Shown piece after piece: positions 24,431-34,600 of a stretch of 51,033 nt of DNA (its first letter is position 1; each line of letters begins with the position of its first letter). Under the pieces are notes generated by a model. It ran no database searches and was not told the origin of the DNA. It saw only the letters and a list, made by a program, of their open reading frames with translations. The stretch spans positions 1 through 51,033 of the forward strand of contig JADCRZ010000045.1 of NCBI GenBank assembly GCA_015069695.1. Direction: 5' to 3'. Both the position numbers and the translations under genes were made by a program. This stretch comes from Williamsia sp. Lineage in GTDB: Bacteria > Bacteroidota > Bacteroidia > Chitinophagales > Chitinophagaceae.

Positions 24431-25201
24431 TCAGGATGATTGGATGCCCAGCTTGGAGAGCAGCCGCGTCCACAGAATGCCCCACCTGCTTTTTTTGAGT
24501 GCGTCCCACCTGTCGATGTCCCGGCGCATGGGTTCGGGTACCAGCTCTTTCCAGATCTCGTTCATCTCGGTATAGCAAATCTGTGCCTGGGAAACGCTCA
24601 GCCCGTCTGTATTGTAGCGGGCCATCACAAAATTCATGTGGACCCATTTCTTACCCAGCAAAAAGCTTTTTACATACATCCAGTAATCGGATGCGATGCG
24701 GTAACGCAGGGGGAAATTGCCTGTCTCTTTCAACAGGGTTGCTTTTACCAGCGAAGCCTGCTGGCAGGGAATGTGTTTCTTAAGTTCTTTCAGCGTAAAG
24801 CGGGCCGGGTATCTGTATTGTTTAGGTGCTGTCTCTCCCTCACTTACCTGGTAAAAATCGGCGTACAGGATGTCGGCTTCGGGATAGCGTGTTTGATATT
24901 GCTGGCACCGCTCCAGTGTATCCGGTTCTGCCAGGCTATCGCCGCTGTTCAGAAAAAGAAAATACTCACCCCGGGCAGCCGCAATGCCTTTGTTCATGGC
25001 ATCATAAATGCCCCGGTCTTTTTCACTGATCCAATAGGTAAGCTGGCCGGCATGTTGCTGGATCAGCTCCCTGCTGCCATCTGTTGAGCCGCCATCTATT
25101 ACAATGTATTCAAATGGGGCAGCTTGTTGACAAAAAACCGATGCAAAGGTTTCAGCCAAGCCTGCCTTGTTGTTCAGGTTGATGGTAATGATCGACAGCA
25201 C
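24431..25201 (-). CDS. Glycosyltransferase family 2
   Basis: A 256-residue GT2 enzyme with a GT-A fold. It begins with the nucleotide-binding strand (LSIITINLNNKAGLAETFAS), then YIVIDGGSTDGS, KDRGIYDAMNKGI and FLNSGDS (the DXD-equivalent, here SGD), and the acceptor-side region with RIASDYWMY. This pattern is typical of WcaA/WcaE-like transferases acting on cell-surface polysaccharide. It starts with GTG at 25201. It stands alone: no other polysaccharide genes are near. The 278-bp gap upstream (25202-25479) has a weak hairpin and no convincing promoter. Confidence 0.85.
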   Translation of the reverse strand: MLSIITINLNNKAGLAETFASVFCQQAAPFEYIVIDGGSTDGSRELIQQHAGQLTYWISEKDRGIYDAMNKGIAAARGEYFLFLNSGDSLAEPDTLERCQQYQTRYPEADILYADFYQVSEGETAPKQYRYPARFTLKELKKHIPCQQASLVKATLLKETGNFPLRYRIASDYWMYVKSFLLGKKWVHMNFVMARYNTDGLSVSQAQICYTEMNEIWKELVPEPMRRDIDRWDALKKSRWGILWTRLLSKLGIQSS

Positions 25202-25444
25202 AGTTATTTTTCCAGTTTGATAGCCAGCAATAAATCTGTTTTGACTGATCCCTTCCGGTGATCGCTCATACTAAATTGAATTAACTGGCGCAGTATACTT
25301 CGTAAACCCGTCATTATGTGTTTGATATATACATTTGGTATACCCTCTTCTCACCAACTGCACACCACTAAATTCAATCGATACAAGGATGCAAAAATAC
25401 TGTACGGGAAAACAAAAACACTTGATAGCATGCAAATAGGTTCG

Positions 25445-25467
25445 TGCCCGTAGTTGTTAACCGGGCA
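25445..25467 (-). terminator. Weak hairpin behind radical SAM gene
   Basis: TGCCCG at 25445-25450 pairs with CGGGCA at 25462-25467 around an 11-base loop, 12 bp behind the stop at 25480 on the minus strand. No T-run follows, so termination is uncertain. Confidence 0.3.
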
Positions 25468-25479
25468 AAGAATCTGCGG

Positions 25480-26532
25480 CTAAAAGATATACCGTACGCC
25501 GCACCAGGGTATTTCTTCCTTTAGCATGCCTACAAATTTGTTCATCATTTCGCTTTTCATTTCGTGTTCGTAGCGTATGTTGATGCCGCCGAACTGGCTC
25601 CGCTTTGTTTCCTGTAAATTGGGCGCCCACAGGATTTCTTCCCCCTTTGGATTGATCTCGAGGTTGGCCAGGTGCTGCCATTTATTGTGGGTCAGAAAAA
25701 TCACTTCGCATTGCATCTGCTTTTTTACTTCGGGCCTTGTGGCATCATCGAGCTGGCGGAACAGCTCCCGGTAATCTTCTTCCCAATCCCTGAAATCATT
25801 GTTTACCTGGTGGTACAGGATAACCGGTGAAAAATTTACATGCACCTCATAGCCCGCACCATAAAAATCGTTGATGGCTTCCAGCCTTTTTTCGATTGGA
25901 TCGGTGCGTACATCCACCAGCTTGCTCACCTTGGAGGGCATCAGGCTAAAGCGGATCCTGACTTTTTTCTGCGGATTGAATGCCAGCATCTCCCGGTTTA
26001 CAAACTTGGTGGCAAAAGTCGCTTTGGCACGGGGATGATCACGGAAAAACCGGAACGCCTGTGCAATGCTGTCCGATATGCTGTAATCAACCGAGATGTC
26101 TGAGTTACAACCAATGTCGTAGGTCCAGTAGTAGGGATCGGTCTGGTTGGGTTGCTTGGGCCAGGGTTGGGCCATGACATGCCTGTCAACCGTTTCCAGG
26201 ATCTCATCGATGTTGGTAAAGATGGTGATGGGGTTGATCTTTTTGTGCCGGTCTACATAGCAATAGGTACAACCGCCGAAGCAGCCGTTGGCCAGGCTGG
26301 GAGCGATGTAGTCGGAGCTGCGGCCGCTCCATTTGCATTCGCGGGTTTTCAGCCGGCCAAGCACCAGCAAATCTGATTTGGCTTTATAATGAGGCATGTC
26401 TACCTCCGGCAACCGGTTGTGTTGTTTTACTTCCTGGGTTGCGGCGCCAGGAAATTTGTTGAGCAACTGAAGTCCCTGTTCATTCAGGGCATCGGCGGTA
26501 TGCAAAATTGTATTGGGCTGGAATGCTGGCAT
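25480..26532 (-). CDS. SPL-family radical SAM protein
   Basis: A 350-residue protein of the spore-photoproduct-lyase-like radical SAM family. The cluster-binding motif is C84-X3-C88-X2-C91 in NGCFGGCTYCYVDRH, preceded by SSDYIAPSLANG. Later regions (KATFATKFVN, RIRFSLMP, VHVNFSPVI, EVIFLTHN) follow the usual partial TIM-barrel order. Characterised SplB enzymes repair the UV-induced spore photoproduct in DNA; homologues in bacteria that do not sporulate are less understood, and this host is not expected to form endospores. It ends an apparent minus-strand run with the di-heme protein gene, 48 bp after that gene's stop. Confidence 0.85.
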   Translation of the reverse strand: MPAFQPNTILHTADALNEQGLQLLNKFPGAATQEVKQHNRLPEVDMPHYKAKSDLLVLGRLKTRECKWSGRSSDYIAPSLANGCFGGCTYCYVDRHKKINPITIFTNIDEILETVDRHVMAQPWPKQPNQTDPYYWTYDIGCNSDISVDYSISDSIAQAFRFFRDHPRAKATFATKFVNREMLAFNPQKKVRIRFSLMPSKVSKLVDVRTDPIEKRLEAINDFYGAGYEVHVNFSPVILYHQVNNDFRDWEEDYRELFRQLDDATRPEVKKQMQCEVIFLTHNKWQHLANLEINPKGEEILWAPNLQETKRSQFGGINIRYEHEMKSEMMNKFVGMLKEEIPWCGVRYIF

Positions 26533-26580
26533 GTTAAAGGTTGTGATAACATAACAGCTGTTGCCCTTAATTGTTGCAGT

Positions 26581-27636
26581 TTACTGAGGCTGTGAAAAGC
26601 TTTTATTCGCAACAAAAGCCGTATCGGTGAGGGTAGAAAGAAAGGACTTGAGATAATATTTTTCTTCAGCTGTAAGCGGTATCCTGTTTCTTACCAGCGA
26701 ATCTACCATGGCACTTGCCTGCACGCCATTGCTATAGTGGTTGAGTACATCTTCTATGCTGTAAAACCGTCCATCATGCCCATAGGGAAATGTAAGGTAT
26801 ACGTTGCGCAAGCTGGGCACCTTGAACTTGAGCGAGTCTTCCCGCTTGTTGGTAATGTGCATGCGGCCATAATCTTTTAAGGAAGGGTTCAACGGCAGGC
26901 CTGTATTGCGGTAGCTGAAATCAGTGAACAGGGGTTCCTTGTGGCATATCGCGCATTTTTTCTGCTGAAACAAGGCGTAGCCGGTTTGCTCGGCCGCCGT
27001 AAACTTTGCCTCGCCTCTTTTTACTTTGTCGTATTTGGCATCGGCGGAAACCATCGAGCCCACAAACTGCGTCAGGGCTTTCAGCATCTTCTGGCTGTTG
27101 ATCTCTCCCTTGCCGAAGGCTGCTGTAAACAGCTGGTTATAGCCGGCATCCTTTTTTAATTTGCCGATGACGGTGTTGATGTCTTCCGCCATTTCATTGG
27201 GCGCTGTAAGGGGCGCCAGGGGCTGCACTTCTATGTTGTTGATGCCGCCATCCCACTGCAATGCCGGCATCCATGCCAGATTGGAAAGGGCAGGGGCATT
27301 GCGGACGGTAAACTGGTTGTTGAAGCCATGGCTTAGATCATGATCGTACGTGGCGAAAGCGGCAAACTGCTGGTGACAGGAAGAGCAGGGAAAATTGCCA
27401 TCCTTGGAAAGGCGGCCATCATAAAACAATTTTCTTCCCAGCTCAAAGCCTTCCCTTGTAAGCGGGTTGGTCTGTTCAAATCTGTATACCGGTGCAGGAA
27501 AACCAGCCGGGATGGTAAAGGCAAGGGCATGTGTGCCGGCAGCTTGTTTCTCTGTTCCTGATTTGGAACAGGCAATGAGGCAAACTATAAAGGTTATCAA
27601 TGAACAGGTGGTCCATATGATACGGCCCTGCCTCAC
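26581..27636 (-). CDS. Di-heme MauG/cytochrome c peroxidase-like lipoprotein (MbnH-like)
   Basis: A 351-residue exported di-heme c-type protein. The N-terminus is a lipoprotein signal (FIVCLIACSKSG). Two heme motifs are present: CSSCH at 84-88 and CAICH at 228-232, with conserved family segments FELGRKLFYDGRLS, VRNAPALSNLAW and KVPSLRNVYLTFPYGHDG. Members include bacterial cytochrome c peroxidases, MauG and MbnH. It begins with GTG at 27636, overlapping the stop of the upstream MbnP-like gene by four bases (GTGA), so translation is coupled. The context points to MbnH-type oxidation of a tryptophan on the partner, not to simple peroxide removal, but this is inference. Confidence 0.9.
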   Translation of the reverse strand: MRQGRIIWTTCSLITFIVCLIACSKSGTEKQAAGTHALAFTIPAGFPAPVYRFEQTNPLTREGFELGRKLFYDGRLSKDGNFPCSSCHQQFAAFATYDHDLSHGFNNQFTVRNAPALSNLAWMPALQWDGGINNIEVQPLAPLTAPNEMAEDINTVIGKLKKDAGYNQLFTAAFGKGEINSQKMLKALTQFVGSMVSADAKYDKVKRGEAKFTAAEQTGYALFQQKKCAICHKEPLFTDFSYRNTGLPLNPSLKDYGRMHITNKREDSLKFKVPSLRNVYLTFPYGHDGRFYSIEDVLNHYSNGVQASAMVDSLVRNRIPLTAEEKYYLKSFLSTLTDTAFVANKSFSQPQ

Positions 27637-28415
27637 GGGTTGCGTGTAAGGGTGGTTGCGGTAAACATGCGCGAGTAATTCTGAGCGATCCGGAGGGCTG
27701 TGTCGCCGGGCGTCATCCAGACCGGGGTCTTTGCAATGCGCAGTTCATAGGGTTCATGAAACCAGGCATTCACATTGGCGGATACAGCCAGGGTATTTGT
27801 GGAACCGGATTGAAAGCTTACGGCTCCGGTAGAAGAAAGCGGCAATACGACCCGGCGCAGCACATTGTACGGTTCCTTGAACCCGCCAATATGATACTCG
27901 ATCCTGTTATCAGGGGCACCGGAGAGGGGAGAGCTTCCTTCGAGCTTTGCCATGATATAACCGCTGTTCCAGGTCCAGAACATGCCATTGGCCGGATCCA
28001 GCGCCCCGGTTTGCGCGCCACTTACATTTCTTGCACTGTCGACGCCGATCGCAAAACTCAACTGGCTGTATGAGCGGGTGGGCGGTGTCAGGCTGATGGT
28101 GGTGCTGGATAGATCTGCTTCGTTGATCAGGTAATAATTGTTCCTGTTCACCCGGTACACGCTTCCATCTGTGGCGGACAGATCGATCTGGCTGATATAA
28201 AACTTAAATGTTTTTACCGTATAAGGTTCACCGGAGAAATTGGTGTTTGTTGCGTCAAATGCAAGCGGACGGCCATCAACCACCGGATCAAAGCGGATGT
28301 TCAGCCGGAAATTGCCTTCCTGTGTGCCGGTATCGGAATGCAGTTCTTTCTGACATGCACAGAGCATGCATGCTGCTAAAACAAAACATCCTGTATAGGT
28401 TCGGAACAAACGCAT
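27633..28415 (-). CDS. MbnP-like lipoprotein
   Basis: A 260-residue lipoprotein (lipobox LCAC, Cys21) of the MbnP family, starting at ATG 28415. Recognisable segments are FRLNIRFDPVVDG, KFYISQIDLS, YYLINEADLSS, the strongly conserved GMFWTWNSGYIMAKLEG (Trp147, Trp149) and RIEYHIGGF (His175). In methanobactin clusters MbnP partners the di-heme enzyme MbnH, which converts a Trp of MbnP to kynurenine, and this is needed for copper binding. The overlapping downstream di-heme gene gives the same pairing here. Which Trp would be modified I cannot say. No methanobactin precursor or biosynthesis genes are visible. Confidence 0.85.
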   Translation of the reverse strand: MRLFRTYTGCFVLAACMLCACQKELHSDTGTQEGNFRLNIRFDPVVDGRPLAFDATNTNFSGEPYTVKTFKFYISQIDLSATDGSVYRVNRNNYYLINEADLSSTTISLTPPTRSYSQLSFAIGVDSARNVSGAQTGALDPANGMFWTWNSGYIMAKLEGSSPLSGAPDNRIEYHIGGFKEPYNVLRRVVLPLSSTGAVSFQSGSTNTLAVSANVNAWFHEPYELRIAKTPVWMTPGDTALRIAQNYSRMFTATTLTRNP

Positions 28416-28424
28416 GGAATGATG

Positions 28425-28452
28425 CAAACTTAAAAGTACAATTTGTTCCAAA
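28425..28452 (-). promoter_or_regulatory. Candidate promoter of MbnP-like gene
   Basis: On the minus strand TAAGTTTG (28432-28425) matches the TAnnTTTG -7 element, with a TTTG word at 28452-28449 sixteen bases upstream, slightly short of the usual spacing. The -7 element is only 9 bp from the start codon, which would give a nearly leaderless mRNA. Confidence 0.35.
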
Positions 28453-28543
28453 CACCGCATAAATTTTGTTGGATGCACCAGGCCTTGCTATCCGCAAAAA
28501 GGAATGAGCCGCCTGCAATTTCGCGTTAATCCATCCATAAAAC

Positions 28544-28580
28544 AGAAAGGCTGTCCTGTTTATTCAGGACAGCCTTTCTT
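28544..28580 (-). terminator. Terminator of the giant T9SS gene
   Basis: A perfect 15-bp stem (AGAAAGGCTGTCCTG at 28544-28558 with CAGGACAGCCTTTCT at 28565-28579) with a 6-base loop lies 27 bp behind the stop codon of the minus-strand gene. On that strand the stem is followed by GTTTTATGG. This is a good intrinsic terminator. Confidence 0.85.
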
Positions 28581-28606
28581 CTAAAGACCTTCTCTCTACA
28601 GATCCA

Positions 28607-31600
28607 TTACTTTTTTGCCTTTACCAAGGTCCAGGTTTTGGCAGGTTTTCCGTTCACCATCAAACGGGCGAAGTAATTGCCTGCTTTCAGCGGAGACTGG
28701 CCACTCAGATCAACGCGGAGCGTTGTAGCGCCTGTACCCAGCTTGCCGAAATGTTTGTTGTACACCATTCTTCCTGACACATCATACAGTTCCACATCGA
28801 CGGTATTGGTAGCCGCGTTGTTGTAGAAGTTGAGGTTGAGTGTCTCTGTGAACGGATTCGGATAGATAACGCTGTTTTGAATTTTGCTGTCGTGCTCAGT
28901 TTGTTCAGCTGTAATCCTGTTGAGCAGGCTGTTTGAGCCAACACTCATGGTCACAGTTGAATCATCATCGCCAAAGCCACTGCTGCCGGTTTCAATGAAT
29001 GCTGAGTCAGGTATCAGCTGGCGGGCCTGGCCGGGTCTTGTCCAGTAAAGCTGCATCATCTCGCCTTCTGTCTTTTCAAAGAACGTAACAGTGATCGGAT
29101 ACCAGCCTGGCGTGCTTACCGTAAAGTTCCCGGTAGCGGAGATGCCGCCATGCAAACCGTCATTGTTTACCGTTGCTGCACCACTGTACGTGTAAGGGGT
29201 GCCTACATATACCTTGCTGCCATCATCCGAGACCGTTTCGAATGTATAGGTGCCGGCCGTCTTCAGGTTGATATAGCCTTCCCAGACAAACGCAAAGTTG
29301 TCGAAATCGGTTCTTGGATTGAGATCCACGTTTGCCGTAGTGCCGATCTTCACCGGTGTCAGCGTGCCAAAATCAGGCAGGTTGTTCCAGCTGCCCTGGT
29401 AGTACTTGTAGCGCAAACCATTGGCAGCAGTTTTCACGGGCAGCGAACTGCTGGAGGCTGATACGTTGTTTGCCAGGTCAATAGCTTTTACCGTGAAGTT
29501 GTACGTTGTGCCGGCTGTCAATCCGGTGATGGAAGCAGCAGGTGTGGTGCTCGACTGCTTGAAGCTGCCGTTTACATACACATCGTACCGGGCCACACCA
29601 CCATTGTCTATCGAAGCATCCCATGCCAGGTCAACAAACGTACGGGTTGTGAATGTAGATTTCAGGTTGGCCGGTACACTGGGTGGTGTAACGTCCTGGA
29701 AGTTTTCTACAAAGGCCGCATCCGGGATCAGTTGTCTTGATATGCCAGGACCTTGCCAGTAGAGCTGCATGGATTCTCCACCTGCGTTTTCAAAGAACGT
29801 GACGGTGATCGGGTACCAGCCGGCTGTAGCAGCTGTGAATGTGCCGGTAGCTGATACCGCTGCATGCGCACCATCATTGTTCACGGTGGCTGCACCTGCA
29901 TAAGAATAAGGCGTGCCTACATATACCTTGCTTCCGTCATCCGAGATGGTCTCGAACGTATAGGTGCCAGGTGTCTTCAGGTTGATCCAGCCTTCCCAGG
30001 TGAACGCAAAGTAATCGTCCAGTCTTCTCGGGCTAAGGTCTACATTGGCGCTGGTGCCTGTTTTATACGGGGTCAGCGTGCTGAAGTTGGGCAGGGTGTT
30101 CCAGCTGCCTTCATAATATTTGTACTTCAGTCCGGTTGCAGCGGGTGTTACTTTCAGTGAATCACTGAATGCGGAGAGGTTGCCGGCTGCGTCGAATGCC
30201 TTGATCCGGACTGTATAGGCTGTGCCTGCTGTAAGTGAATCTGCCTTGATGGTGGTATCGCTGGTCTGGTATTTCTTCGCACCATTGATCCATACTTCAT
30301 ACCCTGTTACACCGATGTTGTCAGTAGCCTTGTTCCAGGCCAGTTCTGCATAAGTGCGGGAGATATAAGTTGATTTCAGGTTCGTGGGTGCTGTAGGACT
30401 AACCAGGTCAGCCGGCAGCGAGAATTTCTCGGTGAATGCTGAATCAGGAATCAGCTGGCGGGCAATGCTCGGGCCTTGCCAGTAGAGCTGCATAGACTCT
30501 CCGCCGCTGTTTTCAAAGAACGTGATCGTGATCGGATACAGGCCGGGAGCAGGTGCGGTAAACGTACCGGTTGCCGAAACAGCCGGGTGCGCACCATCGT
30601 TGTTCACGGTAGCTGGTCCGTCGAATGAATAAGGCGTGCCAACATAAACCTTGCTTCCGTCATCCGAGACCGTTTCGAATGTATAAGTGCCGGCCGTTTT
30701 CAGGTTGATATAACCTTCCCAGGTGAACGCAAAGTAGTCGTCGAGTCTTCTCTGGTTGAGGTTTACATTGGTGGCAGCACCTGTTTTATACGGCGTGAGC
30801 GTGCTGAAGTTGGGCAGGGTTGTCCAGGTGCCTTCATAATATTTGTACTTCAGTCCGTTGGCAGCTGCTGTTACTTTCAGCGAATCGCTGAAGGCAGAGA
30901 TGTTGCCGGCCAGGTCAAATGCTTTGATCTTGAATGTATAGGCAGCACCTGCTGTGAGCGAGTCAGCCTTGATGGTGGTATCGCTGGTCAGGTATTTCTT
31001 CGCGCCGTTGATCCATACTTCATAGCCGGTTGCAGCTACATTGTCTGTTGCCTTGTTCCAGGCCAGTTCCATAAAGGTCCGGCTTACGAAAGTGGTTTTC
31101 AGGTTGGTCGGTGCTGCAGGCGGTGTTACGTCCGTAGCCAGCGAGAATTTCTCGGTGAAGGCAGAGTCCGGAATCAGCTGTCTGCCTATGCCGGGGCCTT
31201 GCCAGTAGAGCTGCATCGATTGTCCGCCACTGTTTTCAAAATACGTGATCGTGATCGGGTACATGCCGGGAGCAGGCGCGGTAAACGTACCGGTTGCCGA
31301 AACAGCCGGGTGTGCACCGTCGTTGTTCACGGTAGCTGGTCCGTCGAATGAGTAAGGCGTGCCTACGTATACCTTGCTTCCGTCATCCGAGATGGTCTCG
31401 AATGTATAGGTGCCGGCAGCTTTCAGGTTGATATAACCTTCCCAGGTGAGCGCGAAGTAATCCTCCAGTCTTCTCGGACTGATGTCCACATTACTGATAG
31501 CTCCTGTTTTCACGGGTGTAAGCAGACTGAAATCAGGCAGGGTGTTCCAGGTGCCTTCGTAGTAGTTGTACTTGAGGCTAGTGGCAGCCGCTGTTACTTT

Positions 31601-34600
31601 TACTGAGTCACTGTAAGAAGAGAGGTTGCCTGCCAGGTCAAATGCCCTGACTTTAAACGTATAGGCAGTACCTGCCGTGAGTGAGTCAGCTGTAATTGTG
31701 GTGTCAGCAGTTACATATTTTTTAGCTCCGTTGATCCACACTTCATATCCCTGTACTGTAGTATTGTCGGTCGCTTTATTCCAAACCAGGTCCATATAGG
31801 AACGGGTCACGAAAGTGGTCTTTAAATTGGTCGGTGCAGTTGGTTTAATATTGTCAACCGGCAGTGAGAATTTCTCGGTAAATGCCGAGTCTGGGATAAG
31901 CTGACGGGCAATGCCGGGACCTTGCCAATAGGCCTGCATAGACTGTCCACCTGCATTTTCAAAATAAGTGATGGTGATAGGATACATGCCTGCAGAGTCA
32001 ACTTTTACTGTACCTGTAGCTGATATGGCCCCATGTACACCATCATTGTTTACGATCGCTCCGGCAGCAGGAGAGTAAGGTGTGTTAAAATATATTTTGC
32101 TGCCATCATCAGAGATGGTCTCGAATGTATACGTACCTGGGGTCTTTATATTAATATATCCTTCCCAAGTGAATGCATAATAATCTTCCAATTGACGAGG
32201 AGTAAGGCTAATGTTGCTGCTTGCGCCGGATTTTTCAGGCGTAAGCGTGTTGTAGTCGGGTAGGGTTGTCCAGGTGCCCTCATAATATTTATAGAGTAAT
32301 CCGTATGCACCGGTGGTCACCTTTAATGTGTCGCCAAACGCAGAGAAGTTATTTCTGTAGTCGAACGCTTTGATCTTGAAGATATAAGCCACATTTGGTG
32401 TCAGGCTGTCTACACGGATGGTGGTGTCTGATGTTATATATTTCTTTACGTTGTTCACCCACACTTCATAACCTGCTACTGTGATGTTGTCGGTAGAGGA
32501 TTTCCACGACAGATCAACATAGGTACGGCTGGTAAACAAGGCTTTGGGTTTGCCAGGTGCCGTGGGAGCTGTATTGTCAACAGGCAGCTGATATTTTTCT
32601 GTGAAGGCTGAGTCCGGAACCTGCTGTCTCGGAATGCCAGGACCTTGCCAGTAAAGTGACATTGCTTCTCCTCCATTCTTGTCGAAATAGGTAACAGTGA
32701 AGGGGTACATACCGGCACTGTCTACAGTAATGCTGCCTTTAACTGTCGGAGTAGATCCGTGAATGCCGTCGTTGCTGACGATGGGAGTTGCAGCTGGATC
32801 ATAGAGGGTATTAAAATAAACCTTGCTTCCATCATCAGAACTGGTTTCAAATGTGTAAGTGCCAGGGGTTTTGATATTGATATATCCTTCAAATACAAAC
32901 CCGAAATAATCATTTACGTTTCTCCGGTTGATGTTGATGTTGGAGAGCGTGTCTACTTTGATGGGTGTCAGCTTGCTGAAATCAGGAAGCACATTCCAAT
33001 TACCTTCATAGTAGCTCGATTTAAGTCCGTTTGCAACAGTAACTGCTTTTACAGAATCGCTAAACGAAGAAGAGTTACCAGCCTGATCAAGCGCTTTTAT
33101 TTTGATCCAATAAGTGGTATTAGGCGTAAGCCCGTTCAGGATTGCTTTGTTGATAGCAGGGGAAGCCTTCTTTACTCCGTTTACATATACATCGTATTGT
33201 GTGGCCCCTACATTATCGGTGGCTTTGTCCCAAATCACCTGGAGCGAAGTTTGTCCGCTCAGCACCACTTTCAGGTTCGTAGGTGCGGTAGGGGCGCTTA
33301 CGTCTGAACCAGGTTGCAGGGTAGCCTGGTTGCTCACCGGTGCTGCACCATTGTTGTTTACTGCGCGAACGAGATAATAAAAATTATAGTTCTCGGCGAT
33401 GTTTGAATCTGTATAGGTTAAGCTGTTGGCCGGGTTGAGATAGGCCATGGTGTAAGGACCTGAAGCAGATGTGCCGCGGTAGATTTCAAAACCGGTTTCA
33501 TCGTTTGCCGGGTTTGCTTTGTTGGCCCAGGTAAGTTTAACACTGGTAGAAGACAAACGGGAAAGGGTCAGGTTGTATGCAGAGTCGGGGTGAGGAAGAC
33601 CGGCTGCGCTGATGATCGTAAAGCTGCTTGTGCTGGGGTTACAGCCAAATGCTTTTGCTTTGTACTGTCCTACCGGTGCTGCATAAACGCGGTCGCTGCT
33701 CAGGAGTGCATTGGTGGTCGCATTTCTCCATTCATAGCCGCCGTATCCGGTTGGTAATTCCAGGGGTGTGGCTGTGTTGCCATCCGGAGCAGGCAATACC
33801 TTGCTGCTGATGCCGGATACCTGTACAGGAGGCGTAGTGGTACTTGGTGCAGCCGTGATCACGATCGGATTGGGTGAATAGACCGACCATGCAGACTCGG
33901 CAGTCCGTTTAAACCGGCAGCGGTAAGTTCCGATTTGCGTGGCGCTGTATTCATTTTGCGTGGCATTGGGAATAGTAACACCGTTTCTCTGCCACTCATA
34001 CTGATAATAACCGGCGGTGATGCCCATTCTTGCGCTAAAGGCCGAATCGGTACAATACTGGCTCTTCTGAAAAAATAAAAGCGGGTTTGATTTGTACGCA
34101 GCATTCCAGTAAGCGACCATGGTCGCGGTATCTTTCCACTGGTCTTGCCATGTGTCGTGCCCGTTGTTGGGAAAATAAGTATACCGGATATTCCCTCCGA
34201 TCGCCCGGAAAGAATCCGTGAACTGGTTGGCTTCTGCCGGACTGGGGTTGATGTCTTTTCCGCCGGAGCTGATCCACATCGGAATGTGAACCGAATTGTC
34301 CTGGCGGTAAATCAGGGTTTGAACCAGGGCAGGAGAAGCGGCAATCGAATTGGCAACACGGGTAGGGTTCAGCGTAGTATAGGCGAGCGCACCAAAGCCT
34401 CCGTTTGAAAGTCCCTGGGTTACGATTCTGTCCGGATCGATGCGGCAGTATTTCTGCAGGGAATCCAGCACGCTGTTTACGCGGGTGTAGTAAGAGTCGT
34501 TCCATCCACTGGATACAGACACTTGCGGAAACAACAGGAAAGCATCGAAGCTTCCTGCTTTCCCCGTGTTCATCATGGATTCAAACAACTGGGCTCCCCA

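Noticed and set aside
24339-24647. Upstream extension of the subtilase frame to 24647
   Set aside because: It would overlap the glycosyltransferase gene and lacks a signal peptide; the ATG at 24338 begins a clear one.
25392-25416. Promoter for the glycosyltransferase gene (TATTTTTG with TTTG upstream, minus strand)
   Set aside because: The spacing is only 13 bp and the distance to the start codon nearly 200 bp, so support is too weak.
28985-33300. Repeat array as CRISPR or satellite DNA
   Set aside because: The period is about 720 bp and stays in frame; it encodes FN3-PA14 domains.
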